A stretch of DNA of 64,000 nt from Candidatus Gastranaerophilales bacterium (GTDB lineage: Bacteria; Cyanobacteriota; Vampirovibrionia; Gastranaerophilales; Gastranaerophilaceae). Each line of letters starts with the position of its first letter. Position 1 is the stretch's first letter. Positions 26,292 through 34,648 of the stretch are shown piece by piece. The position numbers and the translations under genes were made by a program. A model generated the notes under the pieces. That model did no database searches, had not been told where the DNA came from, and worked only from the letters and a program-made list of their open reading frames with translations. Where the stretch lies: contig CALUUK010000003.1 in NCBI GenBank assembly GCA_944323955.1, positions 124,001-188,000 of the forward strand, written 5' to 3'.

Positions 26292-27451
26292 TCTTCAGAT
26301 TCAGGTAAAAACTTTATATAATAAGCAAAAACAGCCGGAACTATTGTCATAATTAAAAGTATGGACATAATTCCGGTTTTTTCGGCGATTAAACTTATTA
26401 CGGGAAGAATAATTCCTATAACGCCCCAGCTGAAACCGCCTATAAATCCTGAAATCATACTTTTAAATTCGGGCATCAATTTTTGCGCAAGAGCCATGTT
26501 CGCAGGCACGGCAAGGAAACTGAAATAACCTATCAATATGAAAGAAAGAAAAGCAACAACACCTTGTCCGTGAAACAAATAAAATATTGCTCCGAGCGGG
26601 AATATAGTTAAAAGTGATAAATAAAAAAGATTTTTTATACCAATTCGTCTTTCAAAATAAGGACTTGAAACAACACCTAAAGCGCCCGCCATCATAAAGA
26701 TAAATAATATAATACCTATTTTGGAAACGCTGAATCCTACAGATTTCCAATAAAAGGGTAAAATGATTTGAAAAGATGAAACAACAAACGACTTTACGAT
26801 TGACGCCGCAACAAGCACAGAAACAGGTTTATTATGAAATATTTTATTAATGGCATTAAAAAGAGAAACTCCTGATTTTTTATCGGAAAAAGAATTGATT
26901 TTAGGAATATTTTTTAAAATAATAAATGCCATTATTATTCCGGGAAAACATGCAAAAGGAAGTTTTTCCAAACTCCAAAGCTGTGTAATGCCGGAAGAAA
27001 TTGCAGGTCCTAAAGCGAAACCAAAAGTACCCATTGCAATAAACACGCTTATATCTTTACTGCTGCCTGTTTTTTCAGAATAATTTGAAACAATACTTGT
27101 TGCCTGCGGATGAAAAAAAGACACACCCATATGTCCGAGAATAAGACATATTATTAATATATAAATATTATAGGCAAATCCCAGAAAAGATAAAAATACG
27201 GATGCCATCATCATGCCCCAGAAGATAAAAAATCTTCTCTGCCATTTATCTGCTATGTATCCAAAAAATGGTTGTGATAAATTTGAAGTCAGATTGGAAA
27301 AAGAAATCAACAATGTTGCAACTGCCATTGTGATACCTATCTTTGCAGCAATAAAGGGCATAATAGGGTTTAAGAAGCCTGAATATGCATCAATAGTAAA
27401 ATGTCCCGCCGACAATGTATTTATAACTTTTTTATTAATACTATGTTCCAT
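26288..27451 (-). CDS. MFS transporter, fosmidomycin-resistance-like
   Basis: 387 residues, 12 hydrophobic segments. MFS signatures: the segment 2-3 loop GYIADKWQRR and the N-terminal AGHFTIDAYSGFLNPIMPF, which fits the Fsr-type group of drug exporters and related carriers. The substrate cannot be deduced. It begins 1 base after the purH stop on the same strand, so it belongs to the proC-radical SAM-purH operon. Its stop overlaps the stop of the convergent MazG-domain gene by 4 bases. Confidence 0.8.
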   Translation of the reverse strand: MEHSINKKVINTLSAGHFTIDAYSGFLNPIMPFIAAKIGITMAVATLLISFSNLTSNLSQPFFGYIADKWQRRFFIFWGMMMASVFLSFLGFAYNIYILIICLILGHMGVSFFHPQATSIVSNYSEKTGSSKDISVFIAMGTFGFALGPAISSGITQLWSLEKLPFACFPGIIMAFIILKNIPKINSFSDKKSGVSLFNAINKIFHNKPVSVLVAASIVKSFVVSSFQIILPFYWKSVGFSVSKIGIILFIFMMAGALGVVSSPYFERRIGIKNLFYLSLLTIFPLGAIFYLFHGQGVVAFLSFILIGYFSFLAVPANMALAQKLMPEFKSMISGFIGGFSWGVIGIILPVISLIAEKTGIMSILLIMTIVPAVFAYYIKFLPESED

Positions 27452-27452
27452 T

Positions 27453-28988
27453 TTAGTGTCTGAAATGTCTGATTCCGGTTGTTATCATTGCAATATTATA
27501 TTTATCCGCAGTTTTAATAACTTCTTCATCCTTAATACTGCCGCCCGGCTGGATTATTGCGGCAATTCTGCCTTGAGCCGCAACATGAATATTATCTATT
27601 GCGGGGAAAAACCCGTCTGATGCCGCTACTGCATCTTTTGACGAATCGCAGGCTCTGTTAAGTGCTATTTCAAATGCATCTACTCTGCTTGTCTGCCCTT
27701 GCCCTATACCGATAGCTTTAAAGTCCTTCGCAACTACAATGGCATTTGATTTAGCATGTTTTGCTATCTTCCAGGCAAAAATCATATCCTCAACCATTTC
27801 GGCGGTAGGTTTTGTTTTCGTTACCACTTTAAAATCATCTTTATTGAGCTCTCCCTTATCCATATCCTGAACAAGCGTACCAAACGGAGTAATTCTGATT
27901 TCTTCGGATAAATAATTTTTATATTCCAATAGTGACGTGTTGAGTTTTATTACTCTTAGATTTTTCTTAGTTTTCAATTGAGCTATGGCTTCTTCGGTAT
28001 AATCAGGCGCAACAATTACCTCCAAAAACATAGCGGTAAGCTCTTTTGCAAGTTTTTCATCTATTTTTTGCGTAAAGCCGACAATGCCGCCAAAAGCACT
28101 CAAAGGGTCGCAATCAAGAGCCTTCTTCCACGCCTCTGTGATATCTTTGCCCAGTGCAGCACCGCAGGGTGTGTTATGTTTTATTATTACACAACCCGGC
28201 ACATCGTAAAATTCACTTAAAATATTTGTGCATGCTGTCACATCCAAAATATTGTTATATGAAAGCTCTTTGCCGTTTAAAACTTCATAGTTAACCGTAT
28301 TGTTTGTATAATATATACCTGCCTTTTGATGCGGATTTTCGCCGTATCTTAAATCTTTTGCTTTTTTAATATTTAAAGAATAATAATTATCCGAATTTTC
28401 TTCAAATCGATTAGAAAGTTCATGAAGTATTTTTGTATCAAAATCAAGAGTTTTTTCAAAAACCTTAAGTGCAAATTCACGTCTTAATTGAAGAGAAGTT
28501 TCACCGTTATGTTCTTTCAGGTCTTCAAGAACTCTTTTGTACTGTTCGGGAGATGATACCGCAAGAACCCGTCTGTTATTTTTTGCTGCTGCTCTCAGCA
28601 TAGATGGCCCGCCTATATCAATAGTATTAATAAGTTCAATTTCATCAACACCTTTTTGAACCGCTTCTTCAAACGGATAAAAATTAACAACAACCATATC
28701 AAAAAGGTTTATCCCGGATTTTTCAATATCCGCTTTTTCCGATTCATTATTCATATCAGCTAAAATTCCGGCAAAAACATCGGGATATAATGTTTTGACT
28801 TTACCGTTTATCAACTGCCTTTTTCCGGTAATTTCAGATATTTCTTTTGCCTTAATGCCGCTATTATTAAGCAGGTCAAACGTAGAACCAGTTGCAACTA
28901 TTTCCCATCCGTATCCTTCCGTTAATTTTTCCGCAAATTCGACCAGTTTGTCTTTGTTATATACACTTATTAATGCTCTTTTTGCCAT
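27453..28988 (-). CDS. purH: Bifunctional AICAR transformylase / IMP cyclohydrolase
   Basis: 511 residues. The N-terminal MGS-like cyclohydrolase domain (ALISVYNKDKLVEFAEKL, GIKAKEISEITG, DVFAGILAD, VVVNFYPFEEAV, ENIDIGGPSM-type block NTIDIGGPSMLRAAAKN) spans about 1-140; the transformylase domain follows with RYGENPHQKAG, VIIKHNTPCGAA, ILCDPLSAFGG-type block LDCDPLSAFGGIV and a C-terminal DGFFPAIDNIHVAA. It performs the last two steps to IMP. Tight spacing with a radical SAM gene upstream and MFS gene downstream. Confidence 0.96.
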   Translation of the reverse strand: MAKRALISVYNKDKLVEFAEKLTEGYGWEIVATGSTFDLLNNSGIKAKEISEITGKRQLINGKVKTLYPDVFAGILADMNNESEKADIEKSGINLFDMVVVNFYPFEEAVQKGVDEIELINTIDIGGPSMLRAAAKNNRRVLAVSSPEQYKRVLEDLKEHNGETSLQLRREFALKVFEKTLDFDTKILHELSNRFEENSDNYYSLNIKKAKDLRYGENPHQKAGIYYTNNTVNYEVLNGKELSYNNILDVTACTNILSEFYDVPGCVIIKHNTPCGAALGKDITEAWKKALDCDPLSAFGGIVGFTQKIDEKLAKELTAMFLEVIVAPDYTEEAIAQLKTKKNLRVIKLNTSLLEYKNYLSEEIRITPFGTLVQDMDKGELNKDDFKVVTKTKPTAEMVEDMIFAWKIAKHAKSNAIVVAKDFKAIGIGQGQTSRVDAFEIALNRACDSSKDAVAASDGFFPAIDNIHVAAQGRIAAIIQPGGSIKDEEVIKTADKYNIAMITTGIRHFRH

Positions 28989-28998
28989 AATATTTTAC

Positions 28999-29952
28999 CT
29001 ATATCTCTCCGTTTTCATGCCTAATTTGTAATATATGACTGTAATAATTTACCATTATACCCAAATCTTTAGCTTTCTTCTCGGTATATTTTATTATTTC
29101 ATATATATTATCAGGTATATTATTTTTATTTGTTAAATAATAATTCGTTTCCAAATCGAGTATTATTTGTTTTACTCCAATGTCATAACAAAGAGTAATC
29201 CATTTTTCAACCTGTTCAATTGAATCATTTACACCGGGCAGAATAATGTATTTTACTCTTACGTTATGTTTTATTTCACCTTGAGCTTTTATATATTTCT
29301 TTAAATTTTTTATTACTCTGTCAAAAGCATCTCTTCGTTTGATTTTTTTATACATTTCCCTGTCAGAACAATCAAGAGAAACCGTAAATAAAAGTTTATC
29401 TTTGTTTAAAGCCTTCGCTATTGACTTTTTATAATCAATGCAATTTGAATTAACAGTAATGTTACGGGAAGAGTTTTTTAAACAAAACTCAATAACGGAA
29501 TCTATTTCTTTTAAAACTGTGGGTTCACCGCCGGCTATATTGATTTCTCCGTTCGGTTTGAATAAATTTTTTTTCTTTAATTCATTAAGAATTTTCATAA
29601 AATTATAACTTTTAACTTTTTGAAAAAACGGTTTATTATCGGCATAATAACAATAAAAACAATCACAATTGCATTTTGTCCAGTGACATATAAACAGGTT
29701 ATTTATATAATCTTCATCATCCCAATCTTGTTCTTTAAGATTATGGCAATTTTTACACTGCGGAAGAATATCACCCGATTTAAAACGCTCTCTGAGTGCT
29801 CTTTTTTGTTTAACAATTTTATCCAAATCTAACGTCTTACCTTTAAAATCAGGTTCAATAATATATTTTTCGTTCGAAAGGCAGCATAATAAGATATTAT
29901 CATAGGTAAAGGCCAAGCCATGTTCTACCATATCACAGCTTTTATATATCAT
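28999..29952 (-). CDS. Radical SAM protein with extra N-terminal cysteines
   Basis: 317 residues. The [4Fe-4S]/SAM motif C-N-C-D-C-F-Y-C (CX3CX2C) sits near residue 95, with INIAGGEPTVLKEI as the SAM-binding GGEP loop and VSLDCSDREMYKKI later. Upstream of the barrel are ILLCCLSN (about 26-33) and CKNCHNL (about 65-71), a likely auxiliary cluster or metal site resembling the SPASM/twitch idea but placed N-terminally. Substrate unknown; peptide- or tRNA-modifying functions are possible. It overlaps the proC stop by 1 base and is followed by purH after 10 bases. Confidence 0.75.
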   Translation of the reverse strand: MIYKSCDMVEHGLAFTYDNILLCCLSNEKYIIEPDFKGKTLDLDKIVKQKRALRERFKSGDILPQCKNCHNLKEQDWDDEDYINNLFICHWTKCNCDCFYCYYADNKPFFQKVKSYNFMKILNELKKKNLFKPNGEINIAGGEPTVLKEIDSVIEFCLKNSSRNITVNSNCIDYKKSIAKALNKDKLLFTVSLDCSDREMYKKIKRRDAFDRVIKNLKKYIKAQGEIKHNVRVKYIILPGVNDSIEQVEKWITLCYDIGVKQIILDLETNYYLTNKNNIPDNIYEIIKYTEKKAKDLGIMVNYYSHILQIRHENGEI

Positions 29953-30755
29953 TACTTTTTCCCCAGTTCAAATGCCTTTTGTGCTGTCTTTTTTATTGTT
30001 TCATCAAGAATATCCGATACATTATTGCTTTTAAGAACATCATTTCCGACAGCGGTGCATCCTCCGGGCGTTGTTACATTAATAATCAGTTGCTCGGGAT
30101 TAATGCCTGATTCCATTACCATTTTGGCAGAACCAAATGCGGTCTGCGCCGATAATGTTAAACAAGTTTCATAATCAAGGCCTAGTTTTTCACCTGCTTT
30201 TGCTATTTCATCAATAATATAATAATAAAAAGCAGGTCCGCTGCCTGAAACAGCAGTAATTATATCTATATATTTTTCTTGTGTTTCAACAACTTTGCCG
30301 ACACTTTTAAATATATCAACAGCTATTTTTACATGTTCATCTTTTGCATATGTACCTTTACATACCGCACTCATACCCTCATTAACAAGAGCCGGAGTAT
30401 TTGGCATAATTCTTATAGCAGGAATATTTCCGGTAATTTCTTCGATAGTATTAATAGAAATACCTGCGGCAATAGACATTATAAGCTGATTTTCCTTTAT
30501 ATAAGGCTTTATTTCTTCCAGAACATCTCTTAAGACAAAAGGTTTAACGGCAAATAAGAGAACATCACAATTTTGCGCTATATATATATTATTATCATGT
30601 ACATTAACACCAAAATTATTTTTTAAAGACTCCAGAGCATCTTTATTTTTGTCAGAAACGTAAATATCCTCTTTTGGGGCATATCCCGAATTAACAATAC
30701 CTTTTAAAATAGCACAAGCCATTTTTCCGCCGCCGATAAAACCTATTTTATTCAT
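29952..30755 (-). CDS. proC: Pyrroline-5-carboxylate reductase
   Basis: 267 residues, typical. It reduces P5C to proline with NAD(P)H. The Rossmann motif [17 protein letters not shown], then [24 protein letters not shown], and [21 protein letters not shown] with TTPGGCT near the end are all ProC landmarks. GGAAGG ribosome-binding site. First gene of a minus-strand operon continuing into radical SAM, purH and MFS; divergent from rpmH. Confidence 0.95.
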   Translation of the reverse strand: MNKIGFIGGGKMACAILKGIVNSGYAPKEDIYVSDKNKDALESLKNNFGVNVHDNNIYIAQNCDVLLFAVKPFVLRDVLEEIKPYIKENQLIMSIAAGISINTIEEITGNIPAIRIMPNTPALVNEGMSAVCKGTYAKDEHVKIAVDIFKSVGKVVETQEKYIDIITAVSGSGPAFYYYIIDEIAKAGEKLGLDYETCLTLSAQTAFGSAKMVMESGINPEQLIINVTTPGGCTAVGNDVLKSNNVSDILDETIKKTAQKAFELGKK

Positions 30756-30846
30756 ATTTTTTAACCTTCCGATTTTGCCTCTTGATTTAGCATTATGTTT
30801 CTTTTACTATGATACAATAAAAATAATATATTCAAGGAGAAATACA

Positions 30847-30999
30847 ATGAGACGCACTCTGGAAGGTACAAAGAGAAAAAGACAAAACGTAAGCGGTTTC
30901 AGAGCAAGAATGGCAACAGCAGGCGGAAGAGAAGTTCTTAACAGAAGAAGAGCTAAAGGTCGTCACGAAATTGCTATTACTGCAAAAGAAAGAGCGTAG
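30847..30999 (+). CDS. rpmH: 50S ribosomal protein L34
   Basis: 50 residues from ATG 30847 with AAGGAG upstream. [20 protein letters not shown] and [18 protein letters not shown] are the L34 core. The C-terminus [10 protein letters not shown] is a little longer than usual, and the TAG stop is the first part of a 15-base motif also found at the aldolase stop codon. The rpmH-rnpA order, often found near the replication origin, is conserved; dnaA is not in view. Confidence 0.95.
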   Translation: MRRTLEGTKRKRQNVSGFRARMATAGGREVLNRRRAKGRHEIAITAKERA

Positions 31000-31011
31000 C
31001 GAAATTCCGTA
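30997..31011 (+). repeat. Stop-codon-spanning repeat TAGCGAAATTCCGTA
   Basis: 14 of 15 bases match 35606-35620 at the end of the aldolase gene; in both places the first three bases are the TAG stop codon. Confidence 0.6.
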
Positions 31012-31037
31012 TAAGGTTTTGTACGATAATTATAATC

Positions 31038-31065
31038 AAGGGACTGGTCTTCAGCCCCTTTTTTA
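31038..31065 (+). terminator. Terminator between rpmH and rnpA
   Basis: AAGGGACTG (31038-31046) / CAGCCCCTT (31052-31060), one mismatch, loop GTCTT, then T-run. It sits before rnpA and probably lowers rnpA expression relative to L34. Confidence 0.7.
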
Positions 31066-31076
31066 GGTCAAAGAAA

Positions 31077-31436
31077 ATGCTTAAAAAACAATACAGACTA
31101 AAGAAATATTCGGCATTTATTGCAACATACAAAAATAATGACACAGTTGCAGATAAAAATTTGTGCATCTATTTCGGTAAAGAAAAAACAACTCCTGACA
31201 TAACAACAAAATATGCTTTTGTTGTCAGTAAAAAAATCCACAAAAGGGCTGTAGTAAGAAACCGCATAAAAAGACTTATGCGCGAAATTATAAGAAAACA
31301 AATAAAAGAAAATCAATATAACAAAATAAACAGATACATATCAGTAATCTTTGCAGCAAAATCAGGAGCCGTAAATGCACCTTATTGTGACATCAATGCA
31401 TCAATAGTTAAATTGCTTACAGACAAAGGTTTCTAA
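31077..31436 (+). CDS. rnpA: Ribonuclease P protein component
   Basis: 119 residues. The RNR signature is present as RAVVRNRIKRLMREIIRK, with KYAFVVSKKIHKRAV before it; these form the RNA-binding face of the RNase P protein, which helps the RNA subunit process tRNA 5' ends. The usual next genes yidD and yidC are not downstream; an unknown coiled-coil gene follows after a 190-base AT-rich gap in which I see no other feature. Confidence 0.93.
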   Translation: MLKKQYRLKKYSAFIATYKNNDTVADKNLCIYFGKEKTTPDITTKYAFVVSKKIHKRAVVRNRIKRLMREIIRKQIKENQYNKINRYISVIFAAKSGAVNAPYCDINASIVKLLTDKGF

Positions 31437-31628
31437 GCATATTTTCGTCGTTTTTTATATATTACATTATCTGTTTTTTAAATATTAAAAATATAATACA
31501 TATGCTTTTTATATATACATTATATATATTAATTGTTAACTTTTGTAACAGATTTGTACTACATGTGTCATGATTGGAAATCAATTTGTTTTTATATAAG
31601 CAAGAGAAATAAAATAGAGGATAAAAAG

Positions 31629-32078
31629 ATGGGTTACGCAATATTTTCACACAGAAAAGTGACACTTACATCCAGATTAAACTTCAGACAGCTTGATGAA
31701 ATGAAAATTGATGATATTCAATATAAACTTGCATCTAATCAGTTGGAATTGCAAAGACAGTTATCTTCCTCCGGTCAGGCAAAATCAACTGAATTATCAG
31801 AACAATACACCCTGCTATCAGGCATAGGTTCAGATGATACCGGCGAACGTGAAGATATAGAAGCGGAAATAGCAAGAATAACAGAATATTATGACGGTGT
31901 AGAACAAGATATCAATACTCAGGTATATGACCTTCAAGCTAAAGAAAATATATATGAAATGGAAAAGAAAAGACTTGAAACCGTAATCACAAAAATCGAA
32001 AAAGAACTTGAAAATATTGAAAAATCCGAAGCAAGCGCAATCGAAAGAGCAAACCCGAAATACGACGGTGTCAGCTAA
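31629..32078 (+). CDS. Coiled-coil protein of unknown function, 149 residues
   Basis: Starts at ATG 31629 with AGAGGA upstream; the frame is open back to 31533 but without support. The protein begins MGYAIFSHRKVTLTSRLNFR and is then almost entirely charged heptad-like helix: one coil at about 20-55, a linker with GSDDTGERED, and a second coil at about 75-140 rich in Glu, Lys and Ile. No signal peptide or enzyme motif. It could be a structural or assembly protein. Followed by a strong terminator. Confidence 0.7.
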   Translation: MGYAIFSHRKVTLTSRLNFRQLDEMKIDDIQYKLASNQLELQRQLSSSGQAKSTELSEQYTLLSGIGSDDTGEREDIEAEIARITEYYDGVEQDINTQVYDLQAKENIYEMEKKRLETVITKIEKELENIEKSEASAIERANPKYDGVS

Positions 32079-32094
32079 TAACAAACAATATAAC

Positions 32095-32127
32095 AAAAAG
32101 AGGAAACAAAAAGTTTCCTCTTTTTTT
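32095..32127. terminator. Bidirectional terminator, coiled-coil gene / pgi
   Basis: AAAAAGAGGAAAC (32095-32107) / GTTTCCTCTTTTT (32113-32125), loop AAAAA, then T. Nearly identical to the hairpin at 33488-33513 on the other side of pgi. Confidence 0.88.
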
Positions 32128-32146
32128 GCGTGATAATGAAAAACAA

Positions 32147-33379
32147 TTATGCCATTGCTTTTCTTACTTCTTTTTTGTATATTTCAACATTTGGCTGTAA
32201 TACTTCGGGAAGAGCGGAATCTTCTGCCGTTATATTTCCGTCCAGCTGTCTTAAAATATTACCTGTATACAAAGTTTCAAAATGCTTAAATTCAATGAAT
32301 TTAGCTATTGTTGTTAAAGATAAATCTTTCAATTCAACAACAGAAACAGGATGCATACTTGAATATGCGCTTATAACGCCGGTTAAGACAGCTTGGGTAA
32401 CTTTTTCCTGCGGAGTTACATATACAAAAGTAAAGAAAGAATCCTTATTATTGCTGTCTAAATCAGCTTCGGCATTGTAGTGCAGGTATCCGGGGCCGAC
32501 ATTGGTATCCGTTGAAATTCTGGCTTTTAAAGATTCATTTTTTAATTGTTTTTCCCACAATGTAGTACCGGTAAAAGCATCACCAAAATATTCAACAAAA
32601 TGTTTTTGATTGCCATCTAATCTTGATTGAACATTAAAAGCAGCTTGTTGAAGGGCAATATTTTCATTTAATTCGGGATTTAAAAATTCTTTTTGTGCAG
32701 ACAAAGATGCATTCAGCATTGCAATAACATCTTCTTTTTGAACACCTGCAAAAGCCAGGGTGAAGATTGTGGCGTCATCAAAAATAGAGAATCTTCCGCC
32801 GACATCATCATGAACAAGACCCGATAATTTTATATCACCTGCATTAACAATTTTTCTGAGATTGCTTTTTTCAGCCGAAACATCCGTCATAGCAATAAAG
32901 CGATCTGATACATCTTCTCTTTCGAGATATTCTTGCATAACTTTTCTTGCACTTTCATATGCAACAGTTGTTTCAATTGTACCGCCAGATTTAGAAACCA
33001 CTAAGAATTGTGTTTTGTTTAAGTCAAGTGAATTAATAAATCTTCTGAAACTTTCGGAGTCTACTGATGAATAGAAATGGATATTAGCCTCTTTGCCTAT
33101 CATTCTGATTAAAGATTCTGTTGTATGGCGCGAACCTCCGATACCTAAGATTGCCAAATCCGTATATTTACCTGCTTTTGCCTTTTCAGCCATATCATAT
33201 AATTCATCAATTGTTTTTAATTGATTTTCAGGCAAAACACCAATCCAGTTAAGGAATTGTCCTTGTTTACCTGCTCTTGATTTTATTGTTTCAACTGCTT
33301 TTTTTGCATTATCCGCATACTTTGAAAGATTTGACATATCAAGTCTTAAAGTAACATCTTTTACGATTGTTTCAGTCAT
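32147..33379 (-). CDS. pgi: Glucose-6-phosphate isomerase
   Basis: 410 residues, the shorter bacterial form. It interconverts glucose-6-phosphate and fructose-6-phosphate. The SIS-domain pair is evident: LAILGIGGSRHTTESL, LVVSKSGGTIETTVAY, and GGRFSIFDDATIFTLAFAG (catalytic-loop region), with GTTLWEKQLKNES and HPVSVVEL near the C-terminus. Single gene, flanked by two near-identical terminators. Its product links glycolysis with glgC-driven glycogen synthesis. Confidence 0.93.
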   Translation of the reverse strand: MTETIVKDVTLRLDMSNLSKYADNAKKAVETIKSRAGKQGQFLNWIGVLPENQLKTIDELYDMAEKAKAGKYTDLAILGIGGSRHTTESLIRMIGKEANIHFYSSVDSESFRRFINSLDLNKTQFLVVSKSGGTIETTVAYESARKVMQEYLEREDVSDRFIAMTDVSAEKSNLRKIVNAGDIKLSGLVHDDVGGRFSIFDDATIFTLAFAGVQKEDVIAMLNASLSAQKEFLNPELNENIALQQAAFNVQSRLDGNQKHFVEYFGDAFTGTTLWEKQLKNESLKARISTDTNVGPGYLHYNAEADLDSNNKDSFFTFVYVTPQEKVTQAVLTGVISAYSSMHPVSVVELKDLSLTTIAKFIEFKHFETLYTGNILRQLDGNITAEDSALPEVLQPNVEIYKKEVRKAMA

Positions 33380-33487
33380 GTTTTAAATCCTCATTTTGTT
33401 AATACAACACTAATATTATCCAATGAACCAAAAATATTTGCAATTAAACCCGGTATAAAAGAACAATCAGACACTCAACAGATACAA

Positions 33488-33513
33488 AAAGAGGAAACAA
33501 AAGTTTCCTCTTT
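33488..33513 (-). terminator. Terminator of the YtxH trio
   Basis: AAAGAGGAAAC (33488-33498) / GTTTCCTCTTT (33503-33513), loop AAAA; on the minus strand it is followed by CTTTTTGT-type T-rich sequence. Copy of the hairpin at 32095. Confidence 0.75.
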
Positions 33514-33533
33514 CAATCATTTTAAGAATTAAA

Positions 33534-33803
33534 TTAAACTTCTTCGGAATGTTTTTGTTTATTAATAACTTCCTGAAGTTTTGAAATCAACTGGTCGCCT
33601 TTAGACTGCATATCGCTGACAATACCTTCGGCTTTATCCTGGATCTCAGAAACAGCTTCATGAGTTTTATCGCAAATTTCTTTTGATTTATCGGCCAATA
33701 ATTCACGAGTTTCTTCACCTGACTGAGGTGCAAGCAGAAGACCGACAACAGCACCAACGGCAGCACCGATTGCAAATCCGGTTACAAATTTTCCTATTGA
33801 CAT
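33534..33803 (-). CDS. YtxH-domain protein, 89 residues
   Basis: A single hydrophobic glycine-rich helix at about 5-26 (FVTGFAIGAAVGAVVGLLLAP) followed by the YtxH signature APQSGEETRELL and a charged coiled-coil tail. YtxH-like proteins are small general-stress or envelope-associated proteins with no known enzyme activity. Third gene of a minus-strand trio with a DUF948-like protein and a second YtxH paralogue; spacing to the middle gene is 3 bases. Confidence 0.82.
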   Translation of the reverse strand: MSIGKFVTGFAIGAAVGAVVGLLLAPQSGEETRELLADKSKEICDKTHEAVSEIQDKAEGIVSDMQSKGDQLISKLQEVINKQKHSEEV

Positions 33804-33806
33804 TTT

Positions 33807-34166
33807 TTATCTCCTTTTTTTACTAAATAATTTAAAACCGCTTAACAGTCCATTAATAAAACCTCCGTTTTTTGCTTTTGAAAATGCAAAACACGAAGCA
33901 CCCAATAATGTTGTAAGAATCTTCTTAACCGTCTCAAACTGTTTATTTGTTGCAGTTGAAACATTACTTACCGTAACAAGTATGTTGTTAATAGATTTCA
34001 AAGCAGGTTCTAATTCTTTCTTTGTAGTTTCGGTTATATCCTTTATATTTATCATTGCCAAAGTCGACTCTTGTAAGAACTTAACAAGATAAAACGCGAT
34101 AACAATGAGAACAATTGAAAATATAATAATAAATGAGAATAAACCCCATTCTAAAAGAGGCGTCAT
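33807..34166 (-). CDS. DUF948-like membrane protein, 119 residues
   Basis: One strong transmembrane segment at about 8-30 (LFSFIIIFSIVLIVIAFYLV), then an amphipathic coiled segment (about 40-85) with regularly spaced Lys/Glu and Asn/Val, and a basic tail ending FSKKRR. Size and layout fit the DUF948 group, which in Bacillus (ytxG) is coded beside ytxH. Middle gene of a YtxH-DUF948-YtxH trio. GGAGC ribosome-binding site. Function unknown. Confidence 0.65.
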   Translation of the reverse strand: MTPLLEWGLFSFIIIFSIVLIVIAFYLVKFLQESTLAMINIKDITETTKKELEPALKSINNILVTVSNVSTATNKQFETVKKILTTLLGASCFAFSKAKNGGFINGLLSGFKLFSKKRR

Positions 34167-34181
34167 AATAAGCTCCTATAT

Positions 34182-34493
34182 CTAATTTATATCAAAGTCG
34201 GTAGTTTCTCTCTCTTTTGCCTTTGCAAGATGTTTCGCTTTAATGGAATCATTAATTTTATTATATTCCTGTTCAAGGCGATATCTTATAACATCTATTG
34301 AAGTCAAAGCCTGTTTTCTTGCTTCGCGAATTTCGGGTGTATATTTTTGAGCCATATCAGCTATTACATCACCAACTTCTTTTCTGGTTTCTTCTCCCGA
34401 CTTGGGTGCATACATAACAGCAGCTATCACACCGCCTATAACACCGATAAGAACCCCCAGACCGAAGCTGATTGAATTATCTTCTTTTGCCAT
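34182..34493 (-). CDS. YtxH-domain protein, 103 residues
   Basis: Start taken at ATG 34493 because GGAGGA lies 6 bases upstream; the ATG at 34505 contains that site. A glycine-rich membrane helix (FGLGVLIGVIGGVIAAVMYA, about 9-28) is followed by PKSGEETRKEVGDV, the YtxH signature, and a helical charged tail. Paralogue of the gene at 33534. First gene of the trio. Confidence 0.82.
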   Translation of the reverse strand: MAKEDNSISFGLGVLIGVIGGVIAAVMYAPKSGEETRKEVGDVIADMAQKYTPEIREARKQALTSIDVIRYRLEQEYNKINDSIKAKHLAKAKERETTDFDIN

Positions 34494-34600
34494 TTTTTCC
34501 TCCATTCACTTTCTTTTTGTTGAAAAGATTGTAACATTTTTTTTCAATACATGCAATTATACTTATGCAGCAAACAAAGGTAGTATCTTTTAAATTTTTT

Positions 34601-34629
34601 TTGTTTGATGTAAATTTAACATGTTAAAT
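34601..34629 (+). promoter_or_regulatory. Promoter and 16-bp palindrome upstream of aldolase
   Basis: ATTTAACATGTTAAAT (34614-34629) is a perfect palindrome, a good dimer-binding site. TTGTTT (34601-34606) - 17 bp - TTAAAT (34624-34629) could be the promoter, so the palindrome would cover the -10 box and act as an operator. Function inferred. Confidence 0.45.
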
Positions 34630-34648
34630 AAACAAGAGGAGAATACCA

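Noticed and set aside
31437-31628. Gap after rnpA inspected for yidD, a tRNA or a small RNA
   Set aside because: Very AT-rich, with no stable hairpin, tRNA-like sequence or open frame with a ribosome-binding site.
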